Positions 51,359 through 58,735 of a DNA stretch of 64,000 nt are shown here, one piece after another. The translations under genes and the position numbers were made by a program. The notes under the pieces were generated by a model. The model saw only the letters and a program-made list of their open reading frames with translations, was not told the origin of the DNA and did not search any database. Origin of the DNA: Capnocytophaga felis. GTDB lineage: Bacteria > Bacteroidota > Bacteroidia > Flavobacteriales > Flavobacteriaceae. Position 1 is the stretch's first letter; every line of letters starts with the position of its first letter. The stretch lies in assembly GCF_009684755.1 (NCBI RefSeq), contig NZ_BLBC01000005.1, forward strand, positions 496,001 through 560,000, in the 5' to 3' direction.

Positions 51359-51676
51359 ATGAAAGAATATAATTATCTGGATTTTACTTTTCATTGCACA
51401 GTTATCTTTTTCGCTCACAAACGAAAATATGTTCCAAATCTCAACTCTGGGAAATACAGACCGCATTTTATGGTCAAAGGACAGAAAGATTATTTGGGAA
51501 TTTATTTCATTGATGGCGAAGAAGTTGTATTCGACAAACCCATAAAGTGCAGTGCTTTGCCTTTGTATGACACAGTAGATTATTCGGCACTTACAGAGGG
51601 AACCTCCTTTTTTATAATGGAAAGCAGTAACATTGTGGGCGAGGGCATTGTAGAAAAAATTTTTTGGCATCGGTAA
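51359..51676 (+). CDS. EF-Tu domain III-like small protein
   Basis: 105 residues. GKYRPHFMVKGQKDYLGIYF, then a strand block and LTEGTSFFIMESSNIVGEGI VEKIF follow the order of EF-Tu domain III: the family's 'GYRPHF' strand, an extended hairpin and the closing 'G..F.irE....G.G.V..i'. There is no G domain, so it cannot act as EF-Tu. It may mimic EF-Tu or shield it from a toxin that binds it; several CDI and T6SS toxins use EF-Tu. Follows the 50627 gene by 18 bases. Confidence 0.72.
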   Translation: MKEYNYLDFTFHCTVIFFAHKRKYVPNLNSGKYRPHFMVKGQKDYLGIYFIDGEEVVFDKPIKCSALPLYDTVDYSALTEGTSFFIMESSNIVGEGIVEKIFWHR

Positions 51677-51760
51677 AAAGTTTTGAGCAAAAAACTCAAA
51701 AAAACTATTGAAACAAAGCAACATAGAAAACAATTATTTCTGTAAAATAAAAATATAAAT

Positions 51761-52642
51761 ATGGTTATACGCAATTTTACAAAAACCGATTACCACCCAA
51801 TGTACAGCAAAAACCTCAGCGATTTTACATCTGATTTGAGGAATTTCGACATCGACCAACAGAAAAGATTACTTCTGAAGTGGGACGAACAAACAGAAAG
51901 CTTTTCAGTATGGAACTTCGAGCGAGAAATGCTTTGGGAATTGAAAGAAGCCATCTGCTATGCAAAATTCGACCCGCGTAATGAATGGATTTGGCTCGTT
52001 CGTCGTGAAAATGAAGAATTAGTAACCGTTTTGGTATACGATTATGAAGGAAAACCAATTACTTCCACCCAAATGGAAGATGTGATATATGATTCCGCCT
52101 TCATTATTACTTTACTCCCTGAAAGAACATCAGTTGCCATTGATTTTTGCGGAGGACAAGACGGTTCGCAAGAATATTTTTTATCCGTTCAGAAGAATAC
52201 AATTGAAATCCTGCGGGAAATGGAAAGAGACGTATGTTTTCTATTTGCATTCGACAACGATAAAAAGGCTTTACTGCTTAACTTCTATGAAGATACTATT
52301 TTCATAGCCTCATACCCTGACTTAAAAACACTCAAAACATTCACTTTTTCAGAGGATTTCTCTTATGGAGGAATCAGCAAAATAACCGACAAATGTTGGA
52401 TTGTTTCCAATGAATATAGTGCACGTCATTTTCTGTTTAACCCCGAAACGATGGAATTCGGCGAAGAAATTATCATTGAAGGTTACCAACCACAAGAGAA
52501 CGAAGGTGGAGAAATCCTTTCCGATATTACTTCAATGGAATACTACGACGGAAAACTCATCTTTTGTCATTTCCAAATCACAGGAAAATATCCTAACACA
52601 AAGGAAGAAAAATGGTGGGGACAAGCAACTATAAATTTGTAA
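51761..52642 (+). CDS. Beta-propeller-like hypothetical protein, array member
   Basis: 293 residues with repeated strand blades and Trp/Phe turns: RLLLKWDEQTESFSVWNFER, EWIWLVRRENEELVTVLVYD, FIITLLPERTSVAIDFCGGQ, DCSF-like blocks and KPGF-like turns (FSYGGISKITDKCWIVSNEY). The 'W-N-F-E-R-E-M-L-W-E-L' and 'S-I-T-S-M-E-Y-Y-D-G-K' segments look like blade ends. No family named. Eighty-four bases follow the EF-Tu-like gene. Confidence 0.55.
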   Translation: MVIRNFTKTDYHPMYSKNLSDFTSDLRNFDIDQQKRLLLKWDEQTESFSVWNFEREMLWELKEAICYAKFDPRNEWIWLVRRENEELVTVLVYDYEGKPITSTQMEDVIYDSAFIITLLPERTSVAIDFCGGQDGSQEYFLSVQKNTIEILREMERDVCFLFAFDNDKKALLLNFYEDTIFIASYPDLKTLKTFTFSEDFSYGGISKITDKCWIVSNEYSARHFLFNPETMEFGEEIIIEGYQPQENEGGEILSDITSMEYYDGKLIFCHFQITGKYPNTKEEKWWGQATINL

Positions 52643-52698
52643 GGTTTGAAAAAGCGATATTCAACAAAAAATAAACTCAAAATTTAAAACATAACAAT

Positions 52699-53130
52699 AT
52701 GATTACAACACATTTAGGAAGAAAACTTCCGAAAGAGTATTTAGATTTTATTACCAACTACGAAAAACAAGATTTTTGGCTAACAATGTATCCCAATACA
52801 GAAAACCAATTTAGTGAGGAGGTAGAAATCTGGACAGAAAGTCAATTACTTTCACAAACTTACGACAGCAACAATGCTGACTACCAGTGGTTAAGCAGCT
52901 CTGATTTGGATTTTTCAATGATTACCTTTCGTGAAGATATATGCCATATCACACCTGAAGAAGTAAAAAGCGGTTTCGTAATTGGTAGCCTGAACGAAGG
53001 ATTTCTGTTTATCAATCTGCATAATGGCTCGGTATGGACTTGGTACAGCGATATGTTTTGTCAAAAACACGCCGATAATTTCACAGAATTTCAAAAACTC
53101 CTTACCGATCAACCTATTGATGACGAATAA
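52699..53130 (+). CDS. SUKH-like family protein (30582/43478 subfamily)
   Basis: 143 residues. MITTHLGRKLPKEYLDFITN is nearly the 30582 start (MITKHLGKNIPKDYLEFIEK), with later YQWLSSSDLDFSMITFREDI, CHITPEEVKSGFVIGSLNEG and FLFINLHNGSVWTWYSDMFC. The acidic end (DQPIDDE) is usual. Third of three close SUKH subfamily members in 22 kb. Predicted immunity protein. Confidence 0.75.
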   Translation: MITTHLGRKLPKEYLDFITNYEKQDFWLTMYPNTENQFSEEVEIWTESQLLSQTYDSNNADYQWLSSSDLDFSMITFREDICHITPEEVKSGFVIGSLNEGFLFINLHNGSVWTWYSDMFCQKHADNFTEFQKLLTDQPIDDE

Positions 53131-53171
53131 AAAAACATTTCACATTAATTCTTTTTAAAAAAAATAATAAT

Positions 53172-53543
53172 ATGCAACCACTTAAAGAAGAAATTTATTT
53201 CGCTGTTTCCGATTTTTTAGAAGCATACAAAACAAAGGATTTTAAAACCTTAGCCAACAAGTTTGATATTTCGGGAGAATTTTTGGAAGAAATCTATGAA
53301 ATGCTTGATTTTGTGGAAGACCTCAGCAAGTTAAGAATTTTTCCAATCGAAGAAATGCAAAAGCAAATCAGCGGGCAAGATTATTTAGATGTTTTCAACT
53401 ATGATGAAAGCAGCGAAAACTCATACGAATACGGTATTGAGTGTGTTTTCTTTGACGGAAAAGAGCATCTTGGTTACATTATTGCCGATTACCGCTCCGA
53501 CAACCATTTTCCGAAACTAAATTTTAAATATTTCAGCGTTTAA
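53172..53543 (+). CDS. Small acidic hypothetical protein
   Basis: 123 residues. A helical front with IYFAVSDFLEAYKTKDFKTL, then ISGEFLEEIYEMLDFVEDLS, then a strand block IECVFFDGKEHLGYIIADYR and a last strand LNFKYFSV. The order helix-helix-hairpin-strand is unlike SUKH. No family recognised. It lies between a SUKH gene and the zinc-ribbon pair. Confidence 0.55.
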   Translation: MQPLKEEIYFAVSDFLEAYKTKDFKTLANKFDISGEFLEEIYEMLDFVEDLSKLRIFPIEEMQKQISGQDYLDVFNYDESSENSYEYGIECVFFDGKEHLGYIIADYRSDNHFPKLNFKYFSV

Positions 53544-53609
53544 CAACCGTTTTCCGAACGCCAAAACTTCACAGATACATCAAAACAAAAGTCTTATAAA
53601 CAGAACAAA

Positions 53610-53855
53610 ATGGAAGAAAACAAAAAATTATCTTTTGTAGAAAAGATGAAACTGAAAGCTCAACAGCAAAAAAAATACGGCGATGACAAGTTCCAAAGTG
53701 AGGAAGCAAAACTCGACACTCAAGATTGCCCAAATTGCGGTGCAGGAAGAGCAAAACGGGAGGGAGTAACACATTGTGCTTATTGCGGTTATGAATTTAT
53801 ACACCATAAACTCGATGATGGAATTTACATCAAAAAAGAAGATAACAGTCGTTAA
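53610..53855 (+). CDS. Small zinc-ribbon protein
   Basis: 81 residues: a basic helical front (LSFVEKMKLKAQQQKKYGDD) and two Cys pairs, CPNCG and CAYCG, 19 residues apart (DCPNCGAGRAKREGVTHCAY then CGYEF). This is a classical two-knuckle ribbon. Tail FIHHKLDDGIYIKKED. It precedes a second zinc-ribbon protein by 47 bases. Zinc ribbons of this type accompany SPFH/YdjI proteins in Bacillus; a joint role is possible. Confidence 0.7.
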   Translation: MEENKKLSFVEKMKLKAQQQKKYGDDKFQSEEAKLDTQDCPNCGAGRAKREGVTHCAYCGYEFIHHKLDDGIYIKKEDNSR

Positions 53856-53902
53856 ACTTCAAACTTTTTATCAAAAAAATTTGGACATCAAACACATATA
53901 AA

Positions 53903-54850
53903 ATGGAAGAATTACACATCAGATTCAGTAATTTTTTAAGAAAACTGACAGAAAGAGCCAACCAACTCGCCGAAGAAACAAAATCCTCAGCACAAAGCTT
54001 TTACGACGAGGATATCGACAGCCACAAACGAAGTTTTTTTAACTTTAAAATGGGCATTCAAGGGCAATTTACAAGCATAATCAACAAAGCTCAGGAGGTT
54101 TTTGACAATCAAATTCAAGTTCACGAACCCACAATTAGGGAAAGACGCACGCCCGAAGGTGAAATTAAAGAAAAATGGTTCCGGAAAATCCACGATGAAT
54201 TCGAAAATTGGAAAGACCTAATCCGCAACTTATCCGAAAATGTTTTTGAAGATGTAAAAGAAAAATCTCCCGAAACCACACTTCAGGAAATCATCGAGCA
54301 ATACAACCGAATCAAAGACAATTTTCATTGCACGCAATGCGGAGGAAAATTGGAAATCAACGAAATATATTTCATCTCTACGTACATTCCCTGTCCGTAT
54401 TGCCAAACACAGAATACTTTTGTTCCCGGCACAAAAATGCGAGAATTGGAGTTCATCGCTAAAGATTTGGCAGAAGAACGCACCCAAAAGGAAGAAAAAT
54501 TCTACGAAAAAATTTCAAACAGAAGCACTTCCACTCCGGAAGAAACGTTCATTGCGTATTTCCGCTGGCGTTTTGCAATGTGGAAAGTAGTAAAAAATAT
54601 CGTTCCCATTCTTGGGCAAGCCAACAAAAAAGTTCTTTTTCGTGAAATACACGATTTAATAACCTATGATGAGTACAATTTTTATGAAAACCCCGATGTA
54701 TATCGAAAAATCATAAAACTTTTAACACAAACCGAACCGGAAGAACGAAAAATTGCCACTGAACTTTTTGAAAGTCTCGGTGCAAGAGGTATCCCGCAGG
54801 AAGAATTCAACAAACTAATATCCGAAGCTAAAAACCTCACAAACAACTAA
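53903..54850 (+). CDS. Helical protein with central zinc ribbon
   Basis: 315 residues. Coiled-coil-type front (IRFSNFLRKLTERANQLAEE), a long helical section, then two Cys pairs CTQCGGKLEI and CPYCQTQNTF (near residues 146 and 166), then a helical C-terminal half (FYEKISNRSTSTPEETFIAY, KVLFREIHDLITYDEYNFYE). The layout (helix, ribbon, helix) resembles proteins that group with SPFH and PspA-like partners. No membrane segment. Last gene of the 48954 unit; 134 bases before the next unit. Confidence 0.68.
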   Translation: MEELHIRFSNFLRKLTERANQLAEETKSSAQSFYDEDIDSHKRSFFNFKMGIQGQFTSIINKAQEVFDNQIQVHEPTIRERRTPEGEIKEKWFRKIHDEFENWKDLIRNLSENVFEDVKEKSPETTLQEIIEQYNRIKDNFHCTQCGGKLEINEIYFISTYIPCPYCQTQNTFVPGTKMRELEFIAKDLAEERTQKEEKFYEKISNRSTSTPEETFIAYFRWRFAMWKVVKNIVPILGQANKKVLFREIHDLITYDEYNFYENPDVYRKIIKLLTQTEPEERKIATELFESLGARGIPQEEFNKLISEAKNLTNN

Positions 54851-54884
54851 AAACAACGCTACTGACACAAAATGTTTTTCTGTT

Positions 54885-54901
54885 GTAGACACTTTGTAGT
54901 C
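54885..54901 (+). promoter_or_regulatory. GTAGAC direct-repeat operator, copy 3
   Basis: GTAGAC at 54885-54890 and GTAGTC at 54896-54901 (one mismatch), an 11-base period, starting 49 bases upstream of TATCTTTG. Confidence 0.78.
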
Positions 54902-54933
54902 GCCCATTTTTAGGAATTTTTATCACTCAAAAA

Positions 54934-54941
54934 TATCTTTG
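54934..54941 (+). promoter_or_regulatory. -7 box of the 54985 gene
   Basis: TATCTTTG, 43 bases before the ATG. No TTG sits at the expected distance, which would fit an activator-dependent promoter. Confidence 0.65.
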
Positions 54942-54984
54942 CCCCAGAGTTTAATAAATTGTTCACCAAATAAAACACAAAATT

Positions 54985-55533
54985 ATGTTCGGAGATTTAA
55001 TGAAAAAAATGCAAGAAGAAATGAAAAAGGCAATGGGAGATAACTTCCAAATGAACATTCCTGAAGGCTTAAACCAAGAAGGCGGATGGAACGAAGAAGA
55101 AGGTGTTTACTATGCCAAAGGTTCTTTTGATGACGAAGTGGAGTACAATAACGAAATCGTTTGTATTACCAACGTAACGCTTGACAATATGGAAGAGATG
55201 AACGAGGCAATGGATGACAAAGATTACGCTCGTGCCGAGCAGGTTCGTCTGGAGTGGATTAAAAACATTCCAAGCTATATCGCTCAGGTGAACGAATTAG
55301 GTGATTACAACGGTGATGATATGCTCCAAAAGGCTGCCATCAAGTACTTTGAGTCCTTCGATGCATTGATGAAAAACGGCTACCAAAAGCTTATCGCTAT
55401 GCGTTTGGCCGGCAAAAGAGGCACTCCTGAGGAGCAAGCACAGCTGAAAGAAAACAACAACTTGATGCAAAAGTTCGCCGACAAATTCAACGAAGCCAGC
55501 GACGATTTCCTTGAAAAACACGAAGACGACTAA
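54985..55533 (+). CDS. Acidic helical protein, paralogue of the 58736 N-terminus
   Basis: 182 residues. Amphipathic Met/Lys-rich helix at the start (MFGDLMKKMQEEMKKAMGDN), then GGWNEEEGVYYAKGSFDDEV, MNEAMDDKDYARAEQVRLEW and AGKRGTPEEQAQLKENNN. The 58736 protein carries nearly the same segments (GGWNEEEGVYYAKGSYDNEV, GKRGTPEEQAQLKENN), so one is a duplication. The charged start could bind membrane. It is alone between the third GTAGAC promoter and a terminator. No function known. Confidence 0.7.
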   Translation: MFGDLMKKMQEEMKKAMGDNFQMNIPEGLNQEGGWNEEEGVYYAKGSFDDEVEYNNEIVCITNVTLDNMEEMNEAMDDKDYARAEQVRLEWIKNIPSYIAQVNELGDYNGDDMLQKAAIKYFESFDALMKNGYQKLIAMRLAGKRGTPEEQAQLKENNNLMQKFADKFNEASDDFLEKHEDD

Positions 55534-55557
55534 AAGTTCAAGTGATGTTCTGACAAC

Positions 55558-55597
55558 GAATTTCGTAGAGAAACTCATTTTCTACGAAATTCTTTAT
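55558..55597 (+). terminator. Terminator of the 54985 gene
   Basis: GAATTTCGTAGA (55558-55569) / TCTACGAAATTC (55581-55592), 12-bp stem, 11-base loop, followed by TTTATT. Confidence 0.82.
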
Positions 55598-55766
55598 TCT
55601 TACTGAAGAATTTAAGCTGTAGAAAACAGCATTTCAAAAATTTCAACACTAACTTTAGCCTATTTTCATACAAAATTCAGAAAAATCACTTATTATTCTG
55701 ACAAAAGAAACAAGAAATCACGAAAAATAAGCTAAAAACAGAAACAAAAACCTCATTTTTTCAAAA

Positions 55767-55934
55767 CAACAGCTCCAACCGGCAGTCGGGGAAGGTGTTG
55801 CTCGCGAACAACAGCCTGAACCGGCAGCCGATGAGACTGTTGTTCGCAAATTTCAGCTCCAACCGGCAGAAGAATATCGTGTTGATTGCAAACAACAGCT
55901 TCAACCTGCGGTCGGTGGAGGTATTGCTCGAGAA
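55767..55934. repeat. 42-bp GC-rich minisatellite, four units
   Basis: Units 55767-55808, 55809-55850, 55851-55892 and 55893-55934, each of 42 bases with core CAACAGCTCCAACCGGCAG and a GTTG(C/T)TCGCGAA-like end; copies 3 and 4 are more diverged. The first unit has 26 G/C of 42 against strongly AT-rich flanks. A minus-strand open frame crosses it with 14-residue periods; I do not trust it as a gene. The rest of the 55598-56087 gap has no promoter match. Confidence 0.88.
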
Positions 55935-56087
55935 AAACAGCAAGAAATGAGTCCGTAAATCTATTTTTTGTGTTATTTTTACATCAAATCTGTGATGGTT
56001 AAATTCTTGCTTTATAAAGTCAGTTGTAAATATATACAGAAAATATAAAATCTTATCAAAAAACGATTTCTTTAAAAATAAAAAATA

Positions 56088-57437
56088 ATGGATTACAGCA
56101 ATCAAATAGCCAGAATCAAAGAAAAACTACAACAAGCCAAAGAAGTTGATAAAAAACTTGAAGTTTTTGGAGCAAGAAGTCATAAATATGAAATAGGTTC
56201 GCCTCTTTCTGAAGAAAAACTGAAGGAATTAGAGCAAAAATATCAAATTTCATTGCCTGAATGCTTCCGAAATTTCCTTCTGCATATCGGAAATGGTGGA
56301 AAAAAGAAAAAAGAAAGCGGTGCTGCTCCCTTCTACGGGCTGTATCCTATTGAACAATGCATTGAAGAGAGTGAAGACCGTTTCAAATTTCCGTGCGTTG
56401 TATATCCAAAGATAAGCTATGAACATTGGGATAACATAATCACAAAACTTATTGATGACGAGGATATTTCTGATGAAGAGTACGACCGTGAAATGGACAA
56501 AGCCTTTGGTTCGCTGCTCACTTTTGGCACGCAAGGCTGTACCTATGACACTGCCATCGTGCTGGAAGGTAAGTATCGCGGACGGATTGTAAATATTGAC
56601 CTCGACTTTCAAAAACCGCACTTCGCTTTTGAGGAAAATTTCTTGGATTGGTACGAACGGTGGCTCGATGAAATCATTTCCGGACAAATTGATAAGTCTA
56701 TGAATGGATTTAGTTATCAAATGGGCGGAAGTGCCGAAGAATTGCTTTCTATCTTTGAAAATGCTTCTGAAAAAGAAGAAAAAACCGATGCCTTATTAGG
56801 ACTTTATTGTAAAAAACCGCCTCTTTCTGCAGCTGTTTTGAATAAAGTTGAAGATTACATACAAAAGGAAGATACGTACTTTGAGTATTTTGTTACTATT
56901 TTATGTATTTCTGATTTTGAGCGAGCTAAAAAGTATTTTCCACAGCTTGCCGAGCGTAATTTATTACGTTTTTTTCAGAATATTTATTGGTATTCCAAAA
57001 ATAAGAAGCAAGACAGCCGAGATTTATTGCCAATCATTCTCGAGAAATTACCAAACATCACCGACGAAGAGACTTTCCGCTTCTGTGGCTACGTGTTGAG
57101 AGAAACAGACTTGGATTACGGCGAGTGGATAGCTCCTTTTGCTGAGAACAAGGATTATAAAATCCGTTCAGATGCTTTTTACATCTTAGGGCATCTGAAA
57201 AATAAAGAAAAATACTTGGATACTTTCGTAAAAGGTTTGTATGATGAAAAACCATCTGTGGTAACCGAGGCACTGCGAGCATTACACGGTATCAAAAACG
57301 AGACGTTGCTTCCGCATTACAAGAAAGTCGCTATGCGTTTCCCGAAAGAAGATGAAGATTATGTTTACTGCAACCTCAACTACCGACTGAAAGAATTCGG
57401 GCTAACAGTTAATGAAATTCTGAAAATGAATTTTTAA
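56088..57437 (+). CDS. SUKH plus HEAT-like putative immunity protein
   Basis: 449 residues. Residues 50-200 are SMI1/KNR4: GSPLSEEKLKELEQKYQISL, PECFRNFLLHIGNGG, then SLLTFGTQGCTYDTAIVLEG, GRIVNIDLDFQKPHFAFEEN and FLDWYERWLDEI. Residues 210-449 are helical pairs with DYKIRSDAFYILGHLKNKEK, TFVKGLYDEKPSVVTEALRA and LHGIKNETLLPHYKKVAM, a HEAT array. Known immunity families combine these folds. It is the first gene after the minisatellite; no promoter consensus seen. Confidence 0.8.
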   Translation: MDYSNQIARIKEKLQQAKEVDKKLEVFGARSHKYEIGSPLSEEKLKELEQKYQISLPECFRNFLLHIGNGGKKKKESGAAPFYGLYPIEQCIEESEDRFKFPCVVYPKISYEHWDNIITKLIDDEDISDEEYDREMDKAFGSLLTFGTQGCTYDTAIVLEGKYRGRIVNIDLDFQKPHFAFEENFLDWYERWLDEIISGQIDKSMNGFSYQMGGSAEELLSIFENASEKEEKTDALLGLYCKKPPLSAAVLNKVEDYIQKEDTYFEYFVTILCISDFERAKKYFPQLAERNLLRFFQNIYWYSKNKKQDSRDLLPIILEKLPNITDEETFRFCGYVLRETDLDYGEWIAPFAENKDYKIRSDAFYILGHLKNKEKYLDTFVKGLYDEKPSVVTEALRALHGIKNETLLPHYKKVAMRFPKEDEDYVYCNLNYRLKEFGLTVNEILKMNF

Positions 57438-57520
57438 ATGAATTTTAGCGTACTTTCGTAAGCGAAAGCCATAAAAAGCATACATTTTTATAATATCTAT
57501 CAACCAATAAAAGAACACCG

Positions 57521-57946
57521 ATGAAAATTATAGATGTTACCAACGGGGATTTCCTTCTGCTGAAAGATGTTGTGATAAATCAGGCAACGACTTACACACA
57601 ACTGAGAGAACAATTTCCTGATAACAAATATTGGGAAGTAGGGACGGGTTATTTTTGGATTTATTTTTATGACATTATCGTAGAACAGCAGCAATTTTAT
57701 GTAGATATTTGCTTTAAAGGAGAAGAATTGAACAGAATTATATTTGAATTTAAAGGCATTTATGAAAAAGATTTCTCTTGGGAAGATTTCGACGAAAAGA
57801 AAGAATTAAAAAAGAAGAAATCATACGAAAAATGGATTGCCAAAACACTTGGAAATACGGAATTTCCTTGGGGAAAAGTAAATGCTTTTTATGACCCGAA
57901 GAGTTGCTCTACCGGAATCGTTTTAACTTATAATAAACCGAAGTAA
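57521..57946 (+). CDS. Hypothetical protein, array member
   Basis: 141 residues: MKIIDVTNGDFLLLKDVVIN, then TYTQLREQFPDNKYWEVGTG, YFWIYFYDIIVEQQQFYVDI and CFKGEELNRIIFEFKGIYEK, closing with a Lys-rich helix and GNTEFPWGKVNAFYDPKSC. The style ('GdF.l...' start, G-Y-FW-I-YF strand, C-F-K-G-E-E-L-N-R-I) matches the 49518 class of small proteins. No family named. Confidence 0.58.
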   Translation: MKIIDVTNGDFLLLKDVVINQATTYTQLREQFPDNKYWEVGTGYFWIYFYDIIVEQQQFYVDICFKGEELNRIIFEFKGIYEKDFSWEDFDEKKELKKKKSYEKWIAKTLGNTEFPWGKVNAFYDPKSCSTGIVLTYNKPK

Positions 57947-57958
57947 AATAACAAATAA

Positions 57959-58690
57959 ATGCTGGAAATACTTACAGAAATCAAGAAAATATACCAACTT
58001 CCGGAAAGCGAATACGCAGGATTTTCAGAAGATGAGCTTCTTTTGGCAGAAAAACGCCTAAATGTTACATTTCCGAAAGCTTTTCGGGAATATTACTTGC
58101 AAATGGGCAGGACTGAAAGCATTAACCAGTCGCATAACTATTTATTTTCTCCTGAAAAAATAGACTTTGACGGAGATTTTCTCTGCTTTTATGAGGAAAA
58201 TCAAGGTGTTGCTTATTGGGGAATTCACAAAAACGATTTGCATTTGGATAATCCGCCTGTTTGGGGAAATTACGGTTCTGAAACACAGCCTAATTGGATA
58301 TTACAAACACAAAAAATTACTGATTTCTGGCTTTATATGGCAATCTACAATGGCGTTTTGGGCGGACTTACCTATAATGCCAATGCGTTGGGAAGTATTT
58401 TTTCAGAAGAATCATATCTCAGTCCTGAAGTTGTTAAATATGTTCGGGAAAATTTCAAAAAAATTGAGGCAATAAGCTTTGTTGAGCAAGAAATTTATCA
58501 AAATAATTCGGCAGTTATTAGCATCAGTTTTGAAGTTGAAGGCAATCAGCAAAAAGAAGCAACTGCTTTGTTCTTAGGAAGCTCAAATCAAGAAGAATTT
58601 GATGATTTGCTGAACAATTTAGAGGATTTAGGCTTGCAATGGTCATACATTTCCTATGAAGATGATGATAATTGGGAGGACGAAGAATAA
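57959..58690 (+). CDS. SMI1/KNR4 (SUKH) family protein
   Basis: 243 residues. Clear SUKH motifs: FSEDELLLAEKRLNVTFPKA, FREYYLQMGRTESINQSHNY, LFSPEKIDFDGDFLCFYEEN QGVAYWGIHKNDL and PNWILQTQKITDFWLYMAIY NG. Very acidic end (EDDDNWEDEE). Paralogue of 39848, with matching 'FYxENQ' and 'L-P-x-x-F-R-E/L-Y-D-Y' segments. Follows the 57521 gene by 12 bases. Confidence 0.8.
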   Translation: MLEILTEIKKIYQLPESEYAGFSEDELLLAEKRLNVTFPKAFREYYLQMGRTESINQSHNYLFSPEKIDFDGDFLCFYEENQGVAYWGIHKNDLHLDNPPVWGNYGSETQPNWILQTQKITDFWLYMAIYNGVLGGLTYNANALGSIFSEESYLSPEVVKYVRENFKKIEAISFVEQEIYQNNSAVISISFEVEGNQQKEATALFLGSSNQEEFDDLLNNLEDLGLQWSYISYEDDDNWEDEE

Positions 58691-58735
58691 ATTTTTAGTA
58701 AAGTGAATACATTTATGATTAAAAAATAAACAATT

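Noticed and set aside
55761-56105. Minus-strand frame of 114 residues through the GC-rich repeat
   Set aside because: Same reason as the first minisatellite; its start lies inside the 56088 gene and its composition is not protein-like.
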